Part shown: in pieces, positions 39,270 through 49,510 of the stretch
Layout of the letters: each line of letters begins with the position of its first letter
Numbering within the stretch: the stretch's first letter is position 1
Source: Rhodospirillaceae bacterium
Lineage (GTDB): Bacteria; Pseudomonadota; Alphaproteobacteria; Rhodospirillales; UBA2165
NCBI GenBank assembly: GCA_018649725.1
Contig: JABIHH010000063.1
Coordinates: 124,001 to 188,000 of the forward strand
Reading direction: 5' to 3'
DNA length: 64,000 bases
Program-made: the position numbers and the translations under genes
Notes under the pieces: generated by a model
Seen by the model: the letters and a program-made list of their open reading frames with translations, nothing else
What the model was told of the DNA's origin: nothing
Databases searched by the model: none

Positions 39270-39818
39270 TTAGGCATCTGCGGGGATTGTGCCAACACGC
39301 AAGCCTGTCGTCTCGTAACACGTTTCACCATCAACCAACATTTGTCCATCGGCAAATGCAATGGCAACCTGACGGTTCATAACCCGCTTGATGTCAATAT
39401 GATAGGTCACGAGCTTGGCTTCGGGCGTTACCATCCCGGTAAATTTAACGTCACCAGCACCAAAGGCGCGGCCGCGGCCTGTTGCACCGGTCCAGCCCAA
39501 ATAAAATCCAGCCAACTGCCACAACGCATCCAAGCCAAGACAGCCCGGCATCACCGGATCACCTTCAAAGTGACAGGGGAAAAACCAAAGTTCGGGGTTG
39601 ATATCAAATTCTGCAATAACTTCGCCTTTGCCATAGGCGCCGCCATCAGCAGTGATCGAGGTAATGCGATCAAACATCAGCATGGGGGGCAAGGGAAGTT
39701 GGGCATTGCCCGGGCCGAACAATTCGCCCTTACCGCAGGAAATTATTTCATCGTAGGTGTAGCTACTTTGGGGCACAAATGAAAACTCTTCAGCCATATT
39801 TTCTGCAACTGAGCTCAT
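39270..39818 (-). CDS. fabA: 3-hydroxydecanoyl-ACP dehydratase/isomerase
   Basis: 182 residues. The hot-dog fold has its catalytic His in [20 protein letters not shown] with the Asp 14 residues later. It dehydrates 3-hydroxydecanoyl-ACP and isomerises the double bond, opening the unsaturated fatty acid branch. It is the first gene of fabA-fabB-fabI. Confidence 0.95.
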   Translation of the reverse strand: MSSVAENMAEEFSFVPQSSYTYDEIISCGKGELFGPGNAQLPLPPMLMFDRITSITADGGAYGKGEVIAEFDINPELWFFPCHFEGDPVMPGCLGLDALWQLAGFYLGWTGATGRGRAFGAGDVKFTGMVTPEAKLVTYHIDIKRVMNRQVAIAFADGQMLVDGETCYETTGLRVGTIPADA

Positions 39819-39940
39819 TGCTCAATTCCTTCACTCTCTATTTAAATCTCAACGGCAAAAGGCCCGGATTTATCACTTTAAACCGTGCCAAACTTAATTG
39901 CCTTCTTAATAATTAAATATATGTAGCGATTTTCGAAAAG

Positions 39941-39977
39941 ACGACTCATTAGGTGATTTTTTTACCTAATGAGTCGT
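39941..39977. terminator. Strong bidirectional terminator after pnp
   Basis: ACGACTCATTAGGT (39941-39954) and its perfect complement (39964-39977) form a 14-bp stem with a 9-base loop. The plus strand has seven T after the stem; the minus strand has TCTTTTC. It lies 31 bases after the pnp stop and ends the rimP-pnp operon. Confidence 0.85.
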
Positions 39978-40008
39978 TTTTTTCAAAATAAGCGGAAAAT
40001 ACGAAGAA

Positions 40009-42117
40009 TTATCCAGAGATATCTTTGCCGCTTTCCTGATCAACAGATTTCATTGATAGCTTAACTTTGCCACGATCATCGATACCGATCAGCTTAACTT
40101 TGACTTCATCGCCAACATTGACGATGTCAGTGGTTTTCTCGACCCGCTCAGGACGCAGCTCAGAGATATGAACCAAGCCATCGCGTGCACCCATGAAGTT
40201 AACAAAGGCACCAAAATCAACGGTCTTAACAACTTTACCGTCATAGATAACACCTACTTCAGGCTCTGCCGTGATATCCTTGATCATTTTGATGGCAATT
40301 TCTGAGGCTTTTTCATCAACGGCCGCGACTTTAACAACGCCATCATCATCAATGTCGATTTTTGCGCCTGAAACTTCACAGATTTCGCGGATCATTTTGC
40401 CACCTGGCCCGATGATTTCGCGAATTTTATCAGTCGGTACACTCACAACCGTAATCCGTGGTGCATTGTCGCTGACGTCATCACGCGCCGAGGTTAGGGC
40501 TTTCGCCATTTCTTCTAGAATATGGAGACGGCCATCGCGCGCTTGAGCAACGGCCTCCTTCATGATGTCTTCGGTGATGGAGGTAATCTTGATGTCCATT
40601 TGAAGCGCCGTAATACCATTTTCGGTACCGGCCACTTTAAAGTCCATGTCACCCAGATGATCTTCATCGCCTAAGATGTCAGAAAGAATAACAACGCCTT
40701 CCTCTTCTTTGATCAGACCCATCGCAATACCGGCAACGGGGCGCGCCAAAGGAACACCAGCATCCATCATCGAGAGCGACGTTCCGCAAACAGTCGCCAT
40801 TGAAGACGAGCCGTTTGATTCCGTGATCTCGGAGACAATCCGGATGGTGTAAGGGAATTCTTCTTTCGAAGGCATGATTGGACGAATGGCCCGCCAAGCA
40901 AGCTTACCATGACCGATTTCGCGGCGGCCTGGACCCATCATGCGGCCAGCTTCACCAACTGAATAAGGTGGGAAGTTGTAATGCAGCAAGAAGTGTTCGC
41001 GGTAATCACCGTCGAGACCATCAATGATCTGCTCATCTTGGCCGGTACCCAAAGTCGCGACAACCATCGCCTGGGTTTCACCCCGGGTGAACAGTGCACT
41101 ACCGTGCGCGCGTGGCAGGATGCCGACCTCAGAAACGATCGGACGCACCGTCTTGGTGTCACGTCCATCAATCCGTTGGCCGGTTTTGATAAGGTCCTTA
41201 CGGACAATATCTTTTTCAACAGATTTAAACGCACTGCCAACAATCATATCGGTTGCGTCATCATCATCCGTAAAAGCTTCGCTCACGCTAGACTTCACAT
41301 CGGCAATTGCGGCCTGACGAGCGGACTTTTCAGAAATTGCATAAGCGTCACGCAGACCGGCTTCAGCCATTTCTTTAACCTTGGCCTGAACCTCACCAAC
41401 AAAGGCTGGGGTTTCAGGAACGTCGCGTGGCTCTTTAGCGCAAGCCTGAGCGAGGTCAATAATAGCGTTGATAACTTCCTGGTTGGCTTTGTGACCAAAC
41501 ATCACAGCGCCCAGCATGACATCTTCTGAAAGCTCAGAAGCTTCTGATTCAACCATCAGCACGCCTTCATTGGTACCTGCAACAACGAGATTTAGTTGCG
41601 AGTTTGGCATATCGTCAATCGGTGGGTTCAATACATACTCACCATCGATATAACCAACCCGAGAGGCGCCGATGGGGCCCATGAAGGGAATACCGGAAAT
41701 TGTCAGAGCTGCCGAGGTGCCGATCATTGCCGTGATGTCTGGATCATTTTCCAGATCATGCGCCAAGACGGTACAAATCAGCTGCGTTTCACATTTATAA
41801 TTTGGGTGAAACAAGGGCCGGACGGGCCGATCGATCAAACGTGATGTCAGGGTCTCTTTTTCAGAGGGCCGAGCTTCGCGTTTGAAAAAGCCGCCTGGAA
41901 TTTTGCCGGCGGCAAAGGTTTTTTCTTGGTAGTTCACGGTGAGAGGGAAAAAGTCCAAATCAGTGCGGGGCTTTTTTGCGCCGACAGCTGTACAGAGAAC
42001 TTTGGTCTCACCATAAGTAACCATAACAGCGCCATCTGCTTGACGGGCAATTTTGCCGGTCTCTAAAGTCAGTTTGCGACCGCCAAGGTCTATTTCTTTT
42101 TTAAATTCAGTAAACAT
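40009..42117 (-). CDS. pnp: Polyribonucleotide nucleotidyltransferase
   Basis: 702 residues, with AAGGAAG before the ATG. Two RNase PH-like domains are separated by a helical domain; the second holds the phosphate site region ([14 protein letters not shown]). A KH domain with [10 protein letters not shown] near 565 and an S1 domain ([18 protein letters not shown]) close the protein. It degrades RNA 3' to 5' with phosphate as part of RNA turnover. It is last in the operon after rpsO. Confidence 0.97.
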   Translation of the reverse strand: MFTEFKKEIDLGGRKLTLETGKIARQADGAVMVTYGETKVLCTAVGAKKPRTDLDFFPLTVNYQEKTFAAGKIPGGFFKREARPSEKETLTSRLIDRPVRPLFHPNYKCETQLICTVLAHDLENDPDITAMIGTSAALTISGIPFMGPIGASRVGYIDGEYVLNPPIDDMPNSQLNLVVAGTNEGVLMVESEASELSEDVMLGAVMFGHKANQEVINAIIDLAQACAKEPRDVPETPAFVGEVQAKVKEMAEAGLRDAYAISEKSARQAAIADVKSSVSEAFTDDDDATDMIVGSAFKSVEKDIVRKDLIKTGQRIDGRDTKTVRPIVSEVGILPRAHGSALFTRGETQAMVVATLGTGQDEQIIDGLDGDYREHFLLHYNFPPYSVGEAGRMMGPGRREIGHGKLAWRAIRPIMPSKEEFPYTIRIVSEITESNGSSSMATVCGTSLSMMDAGVPLARPVAGIAMGLIKEEEGVVILSDILGDEDHLGDMDFKVAGTENGITALQMDIKITSITEDIMKEAVAQARDGRLHILEEMAKALTSARDDVSDNAPRITVVSVPTDKIREIIGPGGKMIREICEVSGAKIDIDDDGVVKVAAVDEKASEIAIKMIKDITAEPEVGVIYDGKVVKTVDFGAFVNFMGARDGLVHISELRPERVEKTTDIVNVGDEVKVKLIGIDDRGKVKLSMKSVDQESGKDISG

Positions 42118-42171
42118 TTTTTATCTTCCTTCCTACATACGGAAATATATATCTCCAACATACCTACAAAT

Positions 42172-42198
42172 GAGTCCGCAAACTTAATCTGGGGACTC
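42172..42198 (-). promoter_or_regulatory. Hairpin in the pnp leader
   Basis: GAGTCC (42172-42177) and GGACTC (42193-42198) form a 6-bp stem with a 15-base loop about 55 bases upstream of pnp. In enterobacteria a leader stem is cleaved by RNase III for autocontrol; whether that applies here is inference. Confidence 0.35.
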
Positions 42199-42256
42199 GT
42201 CCAACCGATTTAATTTTAGCTGGATTGAACCCAACAATTGGGCATTTGGTGAAATG

Positions 42257-42297
42257 GAAAAGGTGCCAAATGGAGATCGAAAATCGGCAACCTTTTC
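42257..42297 (-). terminator. Hairpin between rpsO and pnp
   Basis: On the minus strand GAAAAGGTTGCC (42297-42286) pairs with GGCACCTTTTC (42267-42257) with one bulged base around an 18-base loop, 28 bases after the rpsO stop. The stem ends in TTTTCC but has no long T-run, so it is an attenuator or processing site. Confidence 0.5.
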
Positions 42298-42324
42298 AAT
42301 TCATTTCGTAATATCTGCTTTTTA

Positions 42325-42594
42325 TTAACGGCGCAGACCAAGCCGTTTGATCAAATCTTCATAACGCTCAGCTTTCTTCGCATTCAGGTAATCCAGAAGG
42401 CGGCGACGCTGACCAACCATCATCAACAGCCCACGGCGGGAGTGATGGTCTTTTTTGTGCGTTTTAAGATGATCGGTGAGGTTATTAATGCGTTCGCTCA
42501 AAATCGCAACCTGCACTTCGGGGGAACCGGTATCGCCTTCTTGTGTGGCATACTCAGTGATGAGCTCTTGCTTTCGCTCTGCGGTAATCGACAT
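42325..42594 (-). CDS. rpsO: 30S ribosomal protein S15
   Basis: 89 residues, full length. It starts [21 protein letters not shown] and has [21 protein letters not shown], the conserved 16S rRNA-binding segment. It nucleates assembly of the 30S platform. It lies between truB and pnp as in most proteobacteria. Confidence 0.97.
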   Translation of the reverse strand: MSITAERKQELITEYATQEGDTGSPEVQVAILSERINNLTDHLKTHKKDHHSRRGLLMMVGQRRRLLDYLNAKKAERYEDLIKRLGLRR

Positions 42595-42611
42595 CGTCTA
42601 CTCCAATCTTA

Positions 42612-43538
42612 TCAAAAGTTTAAAACACGAAATGGACGAATTTCGCCACCTTCAAATTTAGCTAGAGCAACCACTTGACCCTCTGCCATAGCACAAATAA
42701 TTGCGCCCTGGTCGATGTCATTAAGGGGTGTGCGCTTAGCCACTTGGAGTGCGGAAACTGCTTGTCCGCATCTCAGGCGACGGGCTTCATCCTCTGTCAG
42801 GGCCAGCGCCGGGATGTCGTCCAGCGCGGTCTCAACAGGCCGTAATATATCTACAGCGGCGGTGTTATGCCCTAATTCTTCTAATTTAGCCAGCGAAATT
42901 GCGTCTTTTTCTGAAAAAGGTCCAACCCGGGTGCGCCGGAGCGCCGAAATGTGCCCAACAGTGCCTAAATGCAGCGCCAGATCACGGGCTAACCCCCTGA
43001 TATAAGCGCCTTTTCCGGAAGTTACCTCAAATGTGGCATGGTCCTCATCAGGCACCTCAAGGAGCTCAAATTTCTCGATGAATATCGATCTTGGCTTCAA
43101 TTCGACGGGTTTTTCGGCGCGCGCCAATTTGTACGCCCGCTCGCCGTCCACTTTGATCGCAGAAAAAGCTGGCGGCACTTGCTGAATATCGCCGATAAAA
43201 TGAGGCAATGCGGCCTCGATTTCCGCTTGGCTGGGCCGAACCTCACTGGTCTCAACAACCTGACCTTCGGTATCATCAGTGTCCCGCGCCTCACCCCAGC
43301 AAACGGTGAAGCGATATTCTTTTTTGCCGTCCATCATATAGGAAACTGTCTTAGTCGCCTCGCCAAAAGCCAAAGGCAAAATACCCGTCGCCAAGGGATC
43401 GAGTGTGCCGCTATGGCCAACTTTTGCAGCATTGAGGATCTTACGCGCCTGATTGACGACTTTGGCAGAGGTAATGTTGGGGTCTTTATCGATTACCAGC
43501 CAACCATGAACGGGATCACCGCGACGTTTACGCGCCAT
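42612..43538 (-). CDS. truB: tRNA pseudouridine-55 synthase
   Basis: 308 residues. The catalytic Asp is in GHSGTLDPLATGILPL near 41-56. GWLVIDKDPNITSAKVVNQ near the start and VTSGKGAYIRGLARDLA are typical. It makes pseudouridine 55 in the T-loop of tRNA and acts as a tRNA chaperone. The stop of rbfA lies 3 bases upstream. Confidence 0.95.
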   Translation of the reverse strand: MARKRRGDPVHGWLVIDKDPNITSAKVVNQARKILNAAKVGHSGTLDPLATGILPLAFGEATKTVSYMMDGKKEYRFTVCWGEARDTDDTEGQVVETSEVRPSQAEIEAALPHFIGDIQQVPPAFSAIKVDGERAYKLARAEKPVELKPRSIFIEKFELLEVPDEDHATFEVTSGKGAYIRGLARDLALHLGTVGHISALRRTRVGPFSEKDAISLAKLEELGHNTAAVDILRPVETALDDIPALALTEDEARRLRCGQAVSALQVAKRTPLNDIDQGAIICAMAEGQVVALAKFEGGEIRPFRVLNF

Positions 43539-43541
43539 AAT

Positions 43542-43967
43542 CTAATCTTCTTCCTGGCTAATTCTTTCAGGCTGTTCCGCGTCGTCACCCTGCACATCTT
43601 CCAAAATATGGCCAATATGCTCGGCATAATCGAAAGATGTATCGGCTTCAAAAATCAGATTTGGTACGCGGCGTAAATGAACCTTCTCAGCAACTTGGCG
43701 GCGTAAAAAAGGGGCCGCCCGGCCTAGCGCTTCAATCATTTCCGCTGCCTGGCCACCGCCTAGCCGAGTAACAAAAATCGTCGCATTGCCCAAATCAGGC
43801 GAGATGCGAACTTCAGAAACCGTGATCGACACGCCCGCTAGATCAGGGTCATGCAGGTCACCGCGCTCAATCACCTGGGATATAACATGGCGCAGCTCTT
43901 CGCCGACACGCAATTGGCGCTGACTCGGTGGCCGCTGACCCGCTCTTTTGGATTTTTTGCTCATCAT
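43542..43967 (-). CDS. rbfA: Ribosome-binding factor A
   Basis: 141 residues. A KH-like fold with RVGEELRHVISQVIERGDL, VSITVSEVRISPDL and VHLRRVPNLIFEADTSFDY matches RbfA. It helps mature the 5' end of 16S rRNA and is important for cold growth. It belongs to the operon after infB. Confidence 0.94.
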   Translation of the reverse strand: MMSKKSKRAGQRPPSQRQLRVGEELRHVISQVIERGDLHDPDLAGVSITVSEVRISPDLGNATIFVTRLGGGQAAEMIEALGRAAPFLRRQVAEKVHLRRVPNLIFEADTSFDYAEHIGHILEDVQGDDAEQPERISQEED

Positions 43968-44011
43968 ATTTATCCGGTTGATTTTCCAGAATTAGGCCGG
44001 TTTCGACCAAC

Positions 44012-46561
44012 CTAAATTTCTGGGGCTTCTTCCGTTACATCAAAACATTCGATGACATCGCCGACTTTGAGATCGTTATAATTCTCAAAGGACATACCGC
44101 ATTCGTATGATTCTTTCACTTCACGAACATCATCTTTAAAGCGCTTAAGCGTTGACAGCGCGCCTTCGTGAATAACAACGTCATCACGCAGCAAGCGAAC
44201 ACCGGCACCGCGTTTTACTTCACCATTGGTGACCATACAGCCTGCGACTTTACCGATTTTCGAGACATTAAAGACTTCTCGAACTTCAGCATTGCCGAGA
44301 TATTCTTCACGAACAATCGGCGCCATCATACCAATCAGCAATTTCTTGATGTCATCAATGACATCATAAATTACTGAGTAATAGCGAATGTCGATACCTT
44401 CCTGGCGCGCGAGATCGCGGGCTTGTGGGTTGGCTCTGACATTAAAGCCAAAGACCGCGGCACCCGACGCACCGGCTAAGGTGACATCAGACTCATTGAT
44501 GCCACCAACACCTTGGTGCAGCACCTGAACCTTAACTTCGTCCTGCGGCAATTTTTCGAACATACCGATAATTGCTTCAACCGAGCCCTGAACATCCGCC
44601 TTAATCACAATCGGCAGATCTTTAACTTCACCGGCCTTGATCTGCTCAAACATTTCCTCCAGCGTGCCTCGTTGGCCCGCCACTGATTTAGCTGTCCGGT
44701 TTTTATCAGCTCGGAATTCAGCAACTTCACGCGCCCGGGCTTCACTTTCGACGACAAAGAATTCATCGCCCGCTGCCGGTGCACCGGCAAAGCCAATGAC
44801 CTCGACAGGAATAGCCGGACCTGCTGCTTCCACGTTTTCGCCCTGATCATTGACCAAGGCTCTGACCCGGCCAGATTCCGCGCCGGCAACAAATATATCG
44901 CCTATTTTCAATGTGCCGCGTTGGACCAAGATTGTGGCAACCGTGCCGCGTCCCTGTTCAACGCGTGATTCAACCACCACGCCTTCAGCAGCTCGACTTG
45001 GATTGGCTTTCAAATCCAAGATCTCAGCTTGCAGGAGAATGGCTTCTTCCAGCTTGTCGATATTTGTGCCTTGGGTCGCCGAGACTTCGACGTCCAGAAT
45101 ATCACCGCCCATAGCTTCCAAGACCAATTCATGCTCCAGCAACTGGGTGCGCACGCGGGTTGAATTGGCATCGGGCCGATCGATCTTATTGATGGCAACA
45201 ATAATAGGAACTTCAGCAGATTTCGCATGGTTAATCGCTTCAACCGTCTGCGGCATGATACCGTCATCGGCGGCAACGACCAGCACGACAATATCCGTCA
45301 CACCGGCACCGCGAGCGCGCATCGCAGTGAAAGCTTCGTGGCCGGGTGTATCAATAAAGGTGATTTTCTGACCATCATCGGTAACCGCTTGATAGGCACC
45401 TATATGCTGCGTGATACCGCCCGCTTCACCGGACACAACATTGGCTTTCCGCATCGCATCTAGCAAAGACGTTTTACCATGATCAACGTGACCCATAACC
45501 GTTACAACCGGAGCGCGCGCGATCAAATCATCTGCTTTATCTTCCTGATCACCCAAGCCGATTTCAATGTCAGCTTCGCTCACACGGTTTACCGTATGGC
45601 CAAATTCCTCAACAATGAGCTCAGCCGTATCGGCATCAAGGATCTCGCTCATATTCGCCATCACACCCATTTTCATCAGTGACTTGATGACATCAACACC
45701 CCGGGCCGCCATCCGGTTGGAAAGCTCTTGCACGGAAATGGTCTCAGGAACAACAACCTCACGAACGATTTTTACGTGTTTGATCGGCCCCTCTTTACGT
45801 TTCTGACGCTCGCGTTGACGCTTGACCGAAGCCAATGAGCGTTGGCGCTCAGAATCATCCAAGGCTTCCGCAATGGTCAGCTTGCCGCGGCGACGGCGCT
45901 CACCCTGACGCGGCGCTGGCGCAGGTTGTTTTGGGGCGGCAGCTTGTTTCTTTTTCGCCGCCTTGTCGTCTTCTTTGACAGCAACCTTGTCTTGATTGGA
46001 TTTTGCCGCTGATGCTTCCGCAGCTTCCAGATCAAGCGCGTCTTGGCGCATTTTCTCGGCTTCCGCTTCGGCCTTTTCGGCCTCCGTCATAGGCTTTTCT
46101 TTTTTCGCAGGTTTTGTCGCTTCTGCTTTAGCCTCAACTTCCGGTTCAGGTTCAGGCTCGGGTTCTGGCTCTGGCTGATTTTTACGTTCTTCTTCTGCCT
46201 GTTGAGCACCGAGCAAAGCCTGGGCTCTGGCGGCGCGTTCTTGATCGGTCAAATTATGTGGGGTCGCGGGTGCGGTCGCTGCTTTTTCTTCAACCACGCT
46301 TTCTTCAACTGATGTGTCTTCCTCAGTCGTTTCAACTTTAGGCTCCGCTTCGGCCGTCACTTCCGTCATGCTGCCGGTTGAACCAGGCGCAAAGGTCCTT
46401 TTCTTTTTCACCTCAACGGTAACAACTTTCGAACGACCATGGGAGAAGCTCTGGCGAACTTGTCCACCCTCGACTGTCTTTTGCAGTTCGAGCTTACCGG
46501 GCCGGGAAAGGCTCAGCTTTTTCTTCGTCGTTTTCTCTTTAGTTTCGGTGTTATCCGTCAT
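44012..46561 (-). CDS. infB: Translation initiation factor IF-2
   Basis: 849 residues. The N-terminal third is low complexity: acidic, with a Pro-Glu dipeptide run near residues 130-141 and Lys/Ala-rich helices. The G domain has [31 protein letters not shown] and NKIDRPDA. Domains II-IV follow to a conserved C-terminus ([18 protein letters not shown]). It places initiator tRNA on the 30S subunit using GTP. It is downstream of ylxR. Confidence 0.97.
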   Translation of the reverse strand: MTDNTETKEKTTKKKLSLSRPGKLELQKTVEGGQVRQSFSHGRSKVVTVEVKKKRTFAPGSTGSMTEVTAEAEPKVETTEEDTSVEESVVEEKAATAPATPHNLTDQERAARAQALLGAQQAEEERKNQPEPEPEPEPEPEVEAKAEATKPAKKEKPMTEAEKAEAEAEKMRQDALDLEAAEASAAKSNQDKVAVKEDDKAAKKKQAAAPKQPAPAPRQGERRRRGKLTIAEALDDSERQRSLASVKRQRERQKRKEGPIKHVKIVREVVVPETISVQELSNRMAARGVDVIKSLMKMGVMANMSEILDADTAELIVEEFGHTVNRVSEADIEIGLGDQEDKADDLIARAPVVTVMGHVDHGKTSLLDAMRKANVVSGEAGGITQHIGAYQAVTDDGQKITFIDTPGHEAFTAMRARGAGVTDIVVLVVAADDGIMPQTVEAINHAKSAEVPIIVAINKIDRPDANSTRVRTQLLEHELVLEAMGGDILDVEVSATQGTNIDKLEEAILLQAEILDLKANPSRAAEGVVVESRVEQGRGTVATILVQRGTLKIGDIFVAGAESGRVRALVNDQGENVEAAGPAIPVEVIGFAGAPAAGDEFFVVESEARAREVAEFRADKNRTAKSVAGQRGTLEEMFEQIKAGEVKDLPIVIKADVQGSVEAIIGMFEKLPQDEVKVQVLHQGVGGINESDVTLAGASGAAVFGFNVRANPQARDLARQEGIDIRYYSVIYDVIDDIKKLLIGMMAPIVREEYLGNAEVREVFNVSKIGKVAGCMVTNGEVKRGAGVRLLRDDVVIHEGALSTLKRFKDDVREVKESYECGMSFENYNDLKVGDVIECFDVTEEAPEI

Positions 46562-46610
46562 GTCAAACCGTCTACTTACTTTTAAAAATCAAAACCAGCG
46601 AATTAGAATT

Positions 46611-47201
46611 CTATTTATTTTCTTGCAATCCCGAGAACCTATTGGCTTCCGCCAGCAGGCTTTCGGCAAATCCACCAGAGGCAACAACTGCATGAACCAG
46701 CCAATCCCTTCCGATAGCAGCCCCTAATTCACTGCCGGAAAAACAATCCACCAGCGGAATATCAGGTGCCAAAGCACTTATTTTACTACGACCGTCTGCC
46801 GCGCCATCACTGGCTGCGAAAAGAGCGCCCGCTGTTTCAGCCGAAAGAAAGGAACGAACTTTCTCGTATCCTCCGACCATTTGTCCTGCTCGGCGCGCCA
46901 GACCAAATATTTCCAGGCAGCGCTGCCTTAACAATTGTTCAACCCGGTCAACTAAATCTTCCGGGACCTCAACTTTTACGCGGGCCGCTTTCGAAAAAAC
47001 ATTTTTCGCGCACGCCTCAACCATAATATCTCGCCTAGCACTTAACCACAAACCCCGTCCTGGCAATCGTTCCGAAATATCCGGAACTATAACGCTATCA
47101 GGTCCAACAACAAATCGCACAAGCTCCGATTTTGGTCGGCTTTCGCCGGATAAAATACATTTGCGCGAATTATCTTTACCGGCTTCCGTCTTTCGCGTCA
47201 G
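46611..47201 (-). CDS. ylxR: YlxR-family RNA-binding protein (DUF448 plus L7Ae-like), non-canonical start
   Basis: 196 residues if CTG 47201 is the start (GAGG lies 8 bases upstream); ATT 47216 with AGGGA upstream is an alternative. The first GTG (47120) would delete the conserved motif RKCILSGESRPKSELVRF, which is clearly in frame upstream, and a TGA precedes the region, so there is no ATG, GTG or TTG that could include it. The rest has GRLPGRGLWLSA and a C-terminal ribosomal L7Ae-like domain (LGLARRAGQMVGGYEKV). YlxR sits between nusA and infB everywhere, and reported members bind RNA or the RNase P complex. Confidence 0.88.
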   Translation of the reverse strand: MTRKTEAGKDNSRKCILSGESRPKSELVRFVVGPDSVIVPDISERLPGRGLWLSARRDIMVEACAKNVFSKAARVKVEVPEDLVDRVEQLLRQRCLEIFGLARRAGQMVGGYEKVRSFLSAETAGALFAASDGAADGRSKISALAPDIPLVDCFSGSELGAAIGRDWLVHAVVASGGFAESLLAEANRFSGLQENK

Positions 47202-47239
47202 TTTGTTTACCTCAATCCACTCTTCCCTGAAAGGCTGGT

Positions 47240-48859
47240 TTAAGCCCCCTCAGAATCCTTTGTTTCTTCTGATGCTTCCTCAGAAGCCTCTTCTGGAGCC
47301 TCTTCTGAAGCTTCTTCCGCTTCAGCTTTGGCAGCATCTTCTTCGGCAAACCAATGCGCCCGGGCAGCCATGATAATTTCATTGGCAAGATCTTCGGACA
47401 AATTAGCTTCGCCGACAATCTCGATCAACTCATCGCTCGCCAAATCACCAAGATCATCCAGACTTTTCACATCATTTTCGCCAAGGGCGACGATCATCTC
47501 ACCGGTCAAGCCCTCAACACCAGCTACCTCATCGCTGACGCCCGCCTCTTTACGTGCTTCGGTAAGCTCTGCTTCGCGTTGCTCAAGATAGAGACGGCCA
47601 CGTTCGCGAAGCTCCGTCGCAACGTCGTCATCAAAACCTTCAATGACAGAGAGTTCCTCAATCGGCACAAAGGCAACCTCTTCAATCGTCGAGAAGCCTT
47701 CGGTTACCAGCAATTGAGCAATCACCTCATCGACATCCAGGCAATCGATAAAGAGCTGTGAGCGAACTCTAAATTCTTCGTTGCGGCGATCAGATTCTTC
47801 CGCCTCGGTTAGAATATCAATATCCCAGCCGGTTAATTGCGATGCCAGCCGAACATTTTGCCCGCGCCGTCCAATGGCCAGACTTAACTGCTCATCCGGA
47901 ACAACCACTTCGATGCGGTTTTGCTCTTCATCAAGCACAACTTTGGTTACCTCAGCAGGTGCCAAGCCGTTAACGATGAATGTCGCCGGCTCATCCGACC
48001 AGGAAATAATATCAATTTTCTCACCTTGCAGCTCGGCGACAACAGCTTGCACACGAGAGCCCCGCATACCAACACAGGCACCGACCGGATCGATCGAGCT
48101 ATCTGAGGAGATAACGGCAATTTTTGCGCGGCTTCCAGGATCACGGGCCACCGATTTAATTTCAATCACACCGTCATAAATTTCCGGCACTTCCTGGGTA
48201 AACAATTTCGCCATAAATTGCGGATGGCTACGCGACAAAAAGATTTGTGGGCCACGCTGTTCTTCCCGCACGTCATATATATAAGAGCGGACACGGTCAC
48301 CATTGTTGAAGTGCTCGCGCGGAATGCACTCATCGCGGCGGATGATGCCTTCGGCCCGGCCACCCAAATCAACAATCACATTGCCAAACTCGACGCGCTT
48401 GACCATGCCGTTGACGACTTCACCGATGCGATCTTTAAACTCAGCAAACTGGCGTTTACGTTCGGCTTCACGGACTTTTTGAACAATAACCTGTTTCGCC
48501 GTTTGCGCGGCAATGCGACCAAAATCGATTGGCGGTAAGGGATCGACAAGAAACTCACCAATTTCAGCGTCGGCTTTTTTGCCTTTTGCCGCATCAAGCG
48601 TGATTTGCGTGGTTTCATTTTCAATCTCTTCGGCCACTTCCATATAGCGCGCCAATTTGATTTCGCCTGATTTGCGATCAATTTCAGCGCGGATGTCGTG
48701 CTCATGACCATATTTAGAGCGCCCGGCTTTTTGAATGGCCTGCTCCATGGCTTCAAGAACTTCTTCGCGATCAATACCTTTCTCGCGCGCAACCGTGTCG
48801 GCTACCAATAAAAGTTCTGGGTGGGTGTACATCACGCTTGTTTCTGTATTCGTTTCCAT
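47240..48859 (-). CDS. nusA: Transcription termination/antitermination protein NusA
   Basis: 539 residues. The N-terminal RNA polymerase-binding domain is followed by S1 (about 135-200), two KH domains (GACVGMRGSRVQAVV and AIGRRGQNVRLA) and C-terminal acidic repeats of the helix-hairpin-helix type. The last 30 residues are an Ala/Ser/Glu-rich tail with repeated EEASEEA units. It controls pausing, termination and rRNA antitermination. It is the second gene of the operon, after rimP. Confidence 0.96.
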   Translation of the reverse strand: METNTETSVMYTHPELLLVADTVAREKGIDREEVLEAMEQAIQKAGRSKYGHEHDIRAEIDRKSGEIKLARYMEVAEEIENETTQITLDAAKGKKADAEIGEFLVDPLPPIDFGRIAAQTAKQVIVQKVREAERKRQFAEFKDRIGEVVNGMVKRVEFGNVIVDLGGRAEGIIRRDECIPREHFNNGDRVRSYIYDVREEQRGPQIFLSRSHPQFMAKLFTQEVPEIYDGVIEIKSVARDPGSRAKIAVISSDSSIDPVGACVGMRGSRVQAVVAELQGEKIDIISWSDEPATFIVNGLAPAEVTKVVLDEEQNRIEVVVPDEQLSLAIGRRGQNVRLASQLTGWDIDILTEAEESDRRNEEFRVRSQLFIDCLDVDEVIAQLLVTEGFSTIEEVAFVPIEELSVIEGFDDDVATELRERGRLYLEQREAELTEARKEAGVSDEVAGVEGLTGEMIVALGENDVKSLDDLGDLASDELIEIVGEANLSEDLANEIIMAARAHWFAEEDAAKAEAEEASEEAPEEASEEASEETKDSEGA

Positions 48860-48879
48860 AATCCGTAACCTATATTTCT

Positions 48880-49371
48880 TCAGCCCAAATCAGTCTGTTG
48901 AGCGGCATCTAGCAACTCTTGGGTTAAAAGCAATTTTGCCCGGCGAATTTCGCCAAAAGGCAGCTCAAATGTTTCTTCCTTCATCCGGATCGCCACTTTG
49001 TCATCTTGGATGCCAAGCAGCTTTCCTTTAAATTTCTTACGGCCTTCGACTAAAAAATTCATGTCGACGCGAGCCTCAAATCCGGCATATCGCTCAAAAT
49101 CTTTTAGCCGCACCAGAGGTCGATCGATCCCGGGTGAACTCACTTCCAGCGAATAAGTGCCGCTGATCGGATCATCAACATCCAAGATAGTGGATATTTC
49201 CCTGGATATTGCCGCACAATCCTCAACCGTCATATTCGCTTCGTCGACACGTTCTGCCATAATCTGCAGTGTCTTGTTCTTATCGCCCGAGATTTGCACG
49301 CGCACCAACTCATAGCCGGAGCTCTCTAAAGCCGGAGAAATTAATGTCTCAATATTTTCTTCCTGGCTCAT
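48880..49371 (-). CDS. rimP: Ribosome maturation factor RimP
   Basis: 163 residues. It has ENIETLISPALESSGYELVRVQ at the start and YSLEVSSPGIDRPLVRLKDFERYAG in the middle, the RimP signature. It is needed for 30S maturation. It heads the operon rimP-nusA-ylxR-infB-rbfA-truB-rpsO-pnp and is preceded by a leader with a terminator hairpin. Confidence 0.95.
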   Translation of the reverse strand: MSQEENIETLISPALESSGYELVRVQISGDKNKTLQIMAERVDEANMTVEDCAAISREISTILDVDDPISGTYSLEVSSPGIDRPLVRLKDFERYAGFEARVDMNFLVEGRKKFKGKLLGIQDDKVAIRMKEETFELPFGEIRRAKLLLTQELLDAAQQTDLG

Positions 49372-49510
49372 TAAATTTTTAGCGCCTATCTAACCGTCTC
49401 AGCGTCGTAGAAATTTCCAAATGCACTCTGAATGCACTCTGAATTCTGGGGCCCAAAATGCAAAAAAGTGGGCCCGCGAGCCCACCCTCAGAATTCCTGT
49501 ATATTTGGAT
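49372..49510 (-). ncRNA. rimP leader (putative attenuator)
   Basis: Upstream of rimP the minus strand carries a hairpin GUGGGC/GCCCAC (49485-49480 and 49473-49468) followed by six U (49467-49462), that is, an intrinsic terminator about 90 bases before the start codon. It is enclosed by GAATTCTG (49496-49489) and CAGAATTC (49448-49441), which can pair. This matches the alphaproteobacterial rimP-leader described in Rfam as an attenuator of the rimP-nusA-infB operon. A perfect 11-base tandem repeat (49420-49441) lies between it and rimP. Confidence 0.65.
49462..49485 (-). terminator. Terminator hairpin of the rimP leader
   Basis: 6-7 bp GC-rich stem with a tetraloop, then six T on the minus strand. 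Either it attenuates the rimP operon or it ends an upstream minus-strand transcript. Confidence 0.75.

Noticed and set aside
44850-45371. 173-codon plus-strand frame opposite infB
   Set aside because: Antisense shadow of the IF-2 G domain.
46140-46180. Hexamer repeat in infB as a CRISPR-like or satellite repeat
   Set aside because: It encodes the Pro-Glu run of the IF-2 N-terminus and is coding low complexity.
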